In this document: positions 61,437 through 64,000 of the stretch, piece after piece
Numbering within the stretch: the stretch's first letter is position 1
Layout of the letters: each line of letters opens with the position of its first letter
Source: Rhizophagus clarus
Taxonomy: Eukaryota; Glomeromycota; Glomeromycetes; Glomerales; Glomeraceae
NCBI GenBank assembly: GCA_015698045.1
Contig: BLAL01000162.1
Location: 1,054,001 to 1,118,000 of the forward strand
Length of the DNA stretch: 64,000 nt
Direction of reading: 5' to 3'
Translations under genes and position numbers: made by a program
Notes under the pieces: model-generated
Databases searched by the model: none
What the model was told of the DNA's origin: nothing
The model's input: the letters and a program-made list of their open reading frames with translations, nothing else

Positions 61437-62573
61437 TTCGTTATTTTATTTTTTATAAGGGAAACAAAAGTGAAAATGACTTGTTTACTTTGCTCGGCAA
61501 AGAGACGTTATTATTATAACTTTCTTTTTTATAGAATAACGCGAGAAGTTTCGTATTCTGTTACCAGACAGAAGAAAGATAAGAGAGGAGAGGAAATAAA
61601 GTTTCGGTAAGGGAAGTGAGGGAGAGAAGGGCGCTTAATAAAGCAACAGTTTATGAGGTAAAAAAAAGATAGATATGATACACGGGGTATTCCGGGTTTC
61701 GAAATTTTTTTTTTAAAAAGGACAAAATTAATCTTCGTTCTTTTTTTATATTCTTTAAATCCCCTTAAAAGTCGCACAATATCGCATATTTTATATTTAT
61801 TGTATTTTAAATTAGACACAAATCAGGGGAATTAATTGCATGGTTGCATCACAAACAATAATTTATTTAATTTATTTTGGAAAACTTACCGGCAGTTTTA
61901 TGAGTGGGACATTTATTTTTAAACCGTAAATATGCAACAACTTAATTTCGTGTTACATTTGGTCTCTTGGCTTATTGTATTTAAATAAATTTTTATTCAA
62001 TCTTTAACCTGATTTTAATGGTTATCTCTTTTTCCTTTGTAATTTCTTTATTTTTAAAGATAAGTTATAAAAATCCAAAAAGAAATAATATTGGTATTTT
62101 TTAAAAATAAATGTCTTTGAGAAAGATGAAAAATATTACATTTAATTAAAGTTTGCACAAATCATTATGTAACATTTATGGCATGTCATGAAACAAAAAC
62201 GTTTCATAAATAAACCTGCAATCTGGTAATGATCGATTAACATTTACGCGTGTCTGTAACGTATCTTCCAAAATTAGCTTATAACTCAAGACCCTGTAAC
62301 ATTAACCAGTCTGTATCCGCAGTAACAATCTTACAATACAATTCTGCGTTTTATTAATTTATATTACTATAAAAAGCTCAAAAAAAAAAAAACTTATAAT
62401 AATTGCTGTAGATAAAATCTATAATTAACTCCCTTAGTTACTTAAAATATAAGCTGTAAACAACTCAGACTGTCAGACATCTCCCAATTTTAGGTTTTTA
62501 AATTTTAAAAAAAATCTCTCATATTTATTATTATAGATTGCTAATTGAAGCAATACAATATGTTTTTTTTATT
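61437..62573. other. Intergenic region between two minus-strand genes
   Basis: Contains the 5' flank of the membrane-protein gene and the 3' flank of the NDUFAF6-like gene. The stretch 61550-61640 is purine-rich (GAGAGGAGAGG, GGGAGAGAAGG). No coding evidence. Confidence 0.6.
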
Positions 62574-63944
62574 TCAAAAAGTTCCTTTATTATAATTATA
62601 CCATAAATAGAATGGCAATTTCCAATTTCTTACGGCTAATTTTGGATCAAATACATTAAAATTATATTTTTCCAATCGTTTAAGATATGAGTCACAAGGA
62701 ACCTATATAATTTAAAATTAGTTTACAAATTTATGCAGGTTAAAAAAGTAAAATTATGATACATATTATAGTGAAACTTGTTACCGCTAATAATAAAGCG
62801 GGTGAAGCTTGATTTGGAATGCTTTGTAAAAATGTTCTAGCTGTAAGTAAATGATCATGAGCCAATGTAGCAATCTCGAATATTGCATCTTCTAATCCTT
62901 TTACTGGACCTTTACGAAATATTTCTTCTTGAGAAATGTTGTACTAAAAATAAATATCAAATAACTTTTACTTAAAGATTTTTCAATTGAAAAGCTCGAT
63001 ATAAATGTTTACCTTTGATGTAATTGCAGAAGGTAACAACATTCTCCTTTTGCTCACAAGATATGGAAATCCTCTCAGAATAGTGACTATTCCGATAGAT
63101 TTCCCTATATGACTTGCAGCATGATCAGCTTGTATGTCCTCAACTCCCAAAGACTGAAGATGTAAATAAAGAAGACATGATGCCGTATTCTCCCCATATG
63201 ATTCTAAATCTTTATTGTTAATATATGGCGGATCATTCAGTTGTGCATCCTATAGAAAAAAAAACAATCATTATTAATTAATTACTAAAACACAGTTTTT
63301 ATAATAATTTTATTTACCCTTTCATCAATTATCCTCCTAAAAAATAATGGTGATAATTGACAAATTTTCAGGGAATCGTATAAAACTTGAGCAATCGGCT
63401 GCTGGGGTGGATTTCCCTAAATATCAAATAATTTTTGTTAATAAATAATTCATATAATCAAAATTAATTTAACATACTTTGAAAGTACTATCAATTGTTT
63501 CTCGCCAAAATTGCATGCGCATGCTACCAAGTTGAGGTTTGCTGACTGATTCGCGAACCATTATTAGCTCAATATTTAATGCCCGTATTGCAAAATATAC
63601 TTTTTGCAAATGTTTTGGATAAAATGTTGATATTAAATAATTTTCAGGATCATGTTTTCTAACGTTTTAAATATTTTTAAATTAAAAAATAAATTTGTCT
63701 TAAATGTTATGGGAGAAAGTGTTCCTTGTTAAATTAATAATGAAATTATCTTCAACGAAATAAAAAAAAAAAAAAAATTAATTTATTACTTTACGAGGTC
63801 ACTGCAATATTTAATTGCAGCATGCAACTTCTCGTCTTCTTTAGCTGTACTATAACCTCTAGGAGATCCTATGATTCCTTTTCTGCAGGAAGCTATTCTA
63901 AGGGTGTTAATAATGTTGTTGTTTGCAAAAATTCGGGGAGCCAT
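62574..63944 (-). CDS. NDUFAF6: NDUFAF6-like mitochondrial complex I assembly factor (6 exons, 319 aa)
   Basis: Minus-strand exons 63790-63944, 63478-63658, 63318-63416, 63013-63249, 62785-62943 and 62574-62702. Introns are 61-131 nt, all GT-AG, and the spliced length is exactly 320 codons. The N-terminus is basic with RGYST, like a mitochondrial presequence. The body has the squalene/phytoene-synthase fold signature of this family: FYPKHLQKVYFAIRALNIEL, MRMQFWRETID, NPPQQPIA, IIDERDAQL, SYGENTASCLLYL, and DHAASHIGKSIGIVT at 187-201. The paired DDxxD motifs of the true synthases are absent, as expected for this non-enzymatic homologue. Human NDUFAF6 is of similar length and is required early in complex I assembly. 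The start lies 57 bp from the window edge; the first intron uses the donor GTAATA, chosen because it alone keeps the frame (CSDLVKKHDPEN). Confidence 0.9.
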
Positions 63945-64000
63945 AACAACTAACGTCAAGTTACTTTGAACGAAAATTTTGCTGATAAGATGTTTATTAA

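Noticed and set aside
61413-61610. 65-codon plus-strand frame
   Set aside because: It overlaps the first exon and 5' flank of the minus-strand membrane-protein gene and has no domain.

Overview
This is eukaryotic, very AT-rich DNA with short GT-AG introns (about 60-130 nt), long A and T homopolymers and a heavy load of transposable elements. The window looks like a nuclear segment of an early-diverging fungus. My best guess is an arbuscular mycorrhizal fungus (Glomeromycotina, Rhizophagus-like), from the style of the transposons, the fungal gene content and the base composition; this is inference. No tRNA, rRNA, CRISPR array or prokaryotic feature was seen.

Layout. (1) 1-24053: three head-to-tail copies of one long LINE (non-LTR retrotransposon), each with ORF1 (two RRM-like folds, zinc knuckle, RS-rich stretch, coiled coils) and ORF2 (APE-type endonuclease, reverse transcriptase, RNase H, C-terminal zinc finger; 1878 aa). 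Copy 1 runs off the left edge and is intact where visible. Copy 2 is complete (8.2 kb) with one stop in each ORF. Copy 3 is an older, diverged subfamily member with many stops and frameshifts. Copies 1 and 2 end in a 233-bp tail closed by the perfect palindrome GAATTTAAATTC. That tail is tandemly repeated after copy 1 and missing after copy 3. (2) 24054-33803: a 9.75-kb DNA transposon of CACTA/EnSpm type, bounded by 24-bp terminal inverted repeats starting CACAGG and a TT target duplication. It carries two divergently arranged, decayed genes: a tnp2-type transposase on the minus strand (one intron, three TGA stops, one frameshift) and a multi-exon RS-rich companion gene on the plus strand.

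(3) 33804-55347: 21.5 kb without a convincing gene, holding minisatellites, microsatellites, a 300-nt polypyrimidine tract and many poly(T)/poly(A) junctions. (4) 55348-64000: host genes. A five-exon plus-strand gene encodes an 800-aa nuclear regulator (polyQ, acidic region, GATA-like finger, PHD finger). Two minus-strand genes follow: a three-exon 136-aa four-helix membrane protein, and a six-exon 319-aa homologue of the mitochondrial complex I assembly factor NDUFAF6.

The LINE ORFs would act together as an RNP for target-primed reverse transcription, and the two CACTA genes as a transposase plus accessory DNA/RNA-binding pair. The three host genes have no evident functional link. Exon joins were derived by hand from splice consensus, frame continuity and family resemblance.
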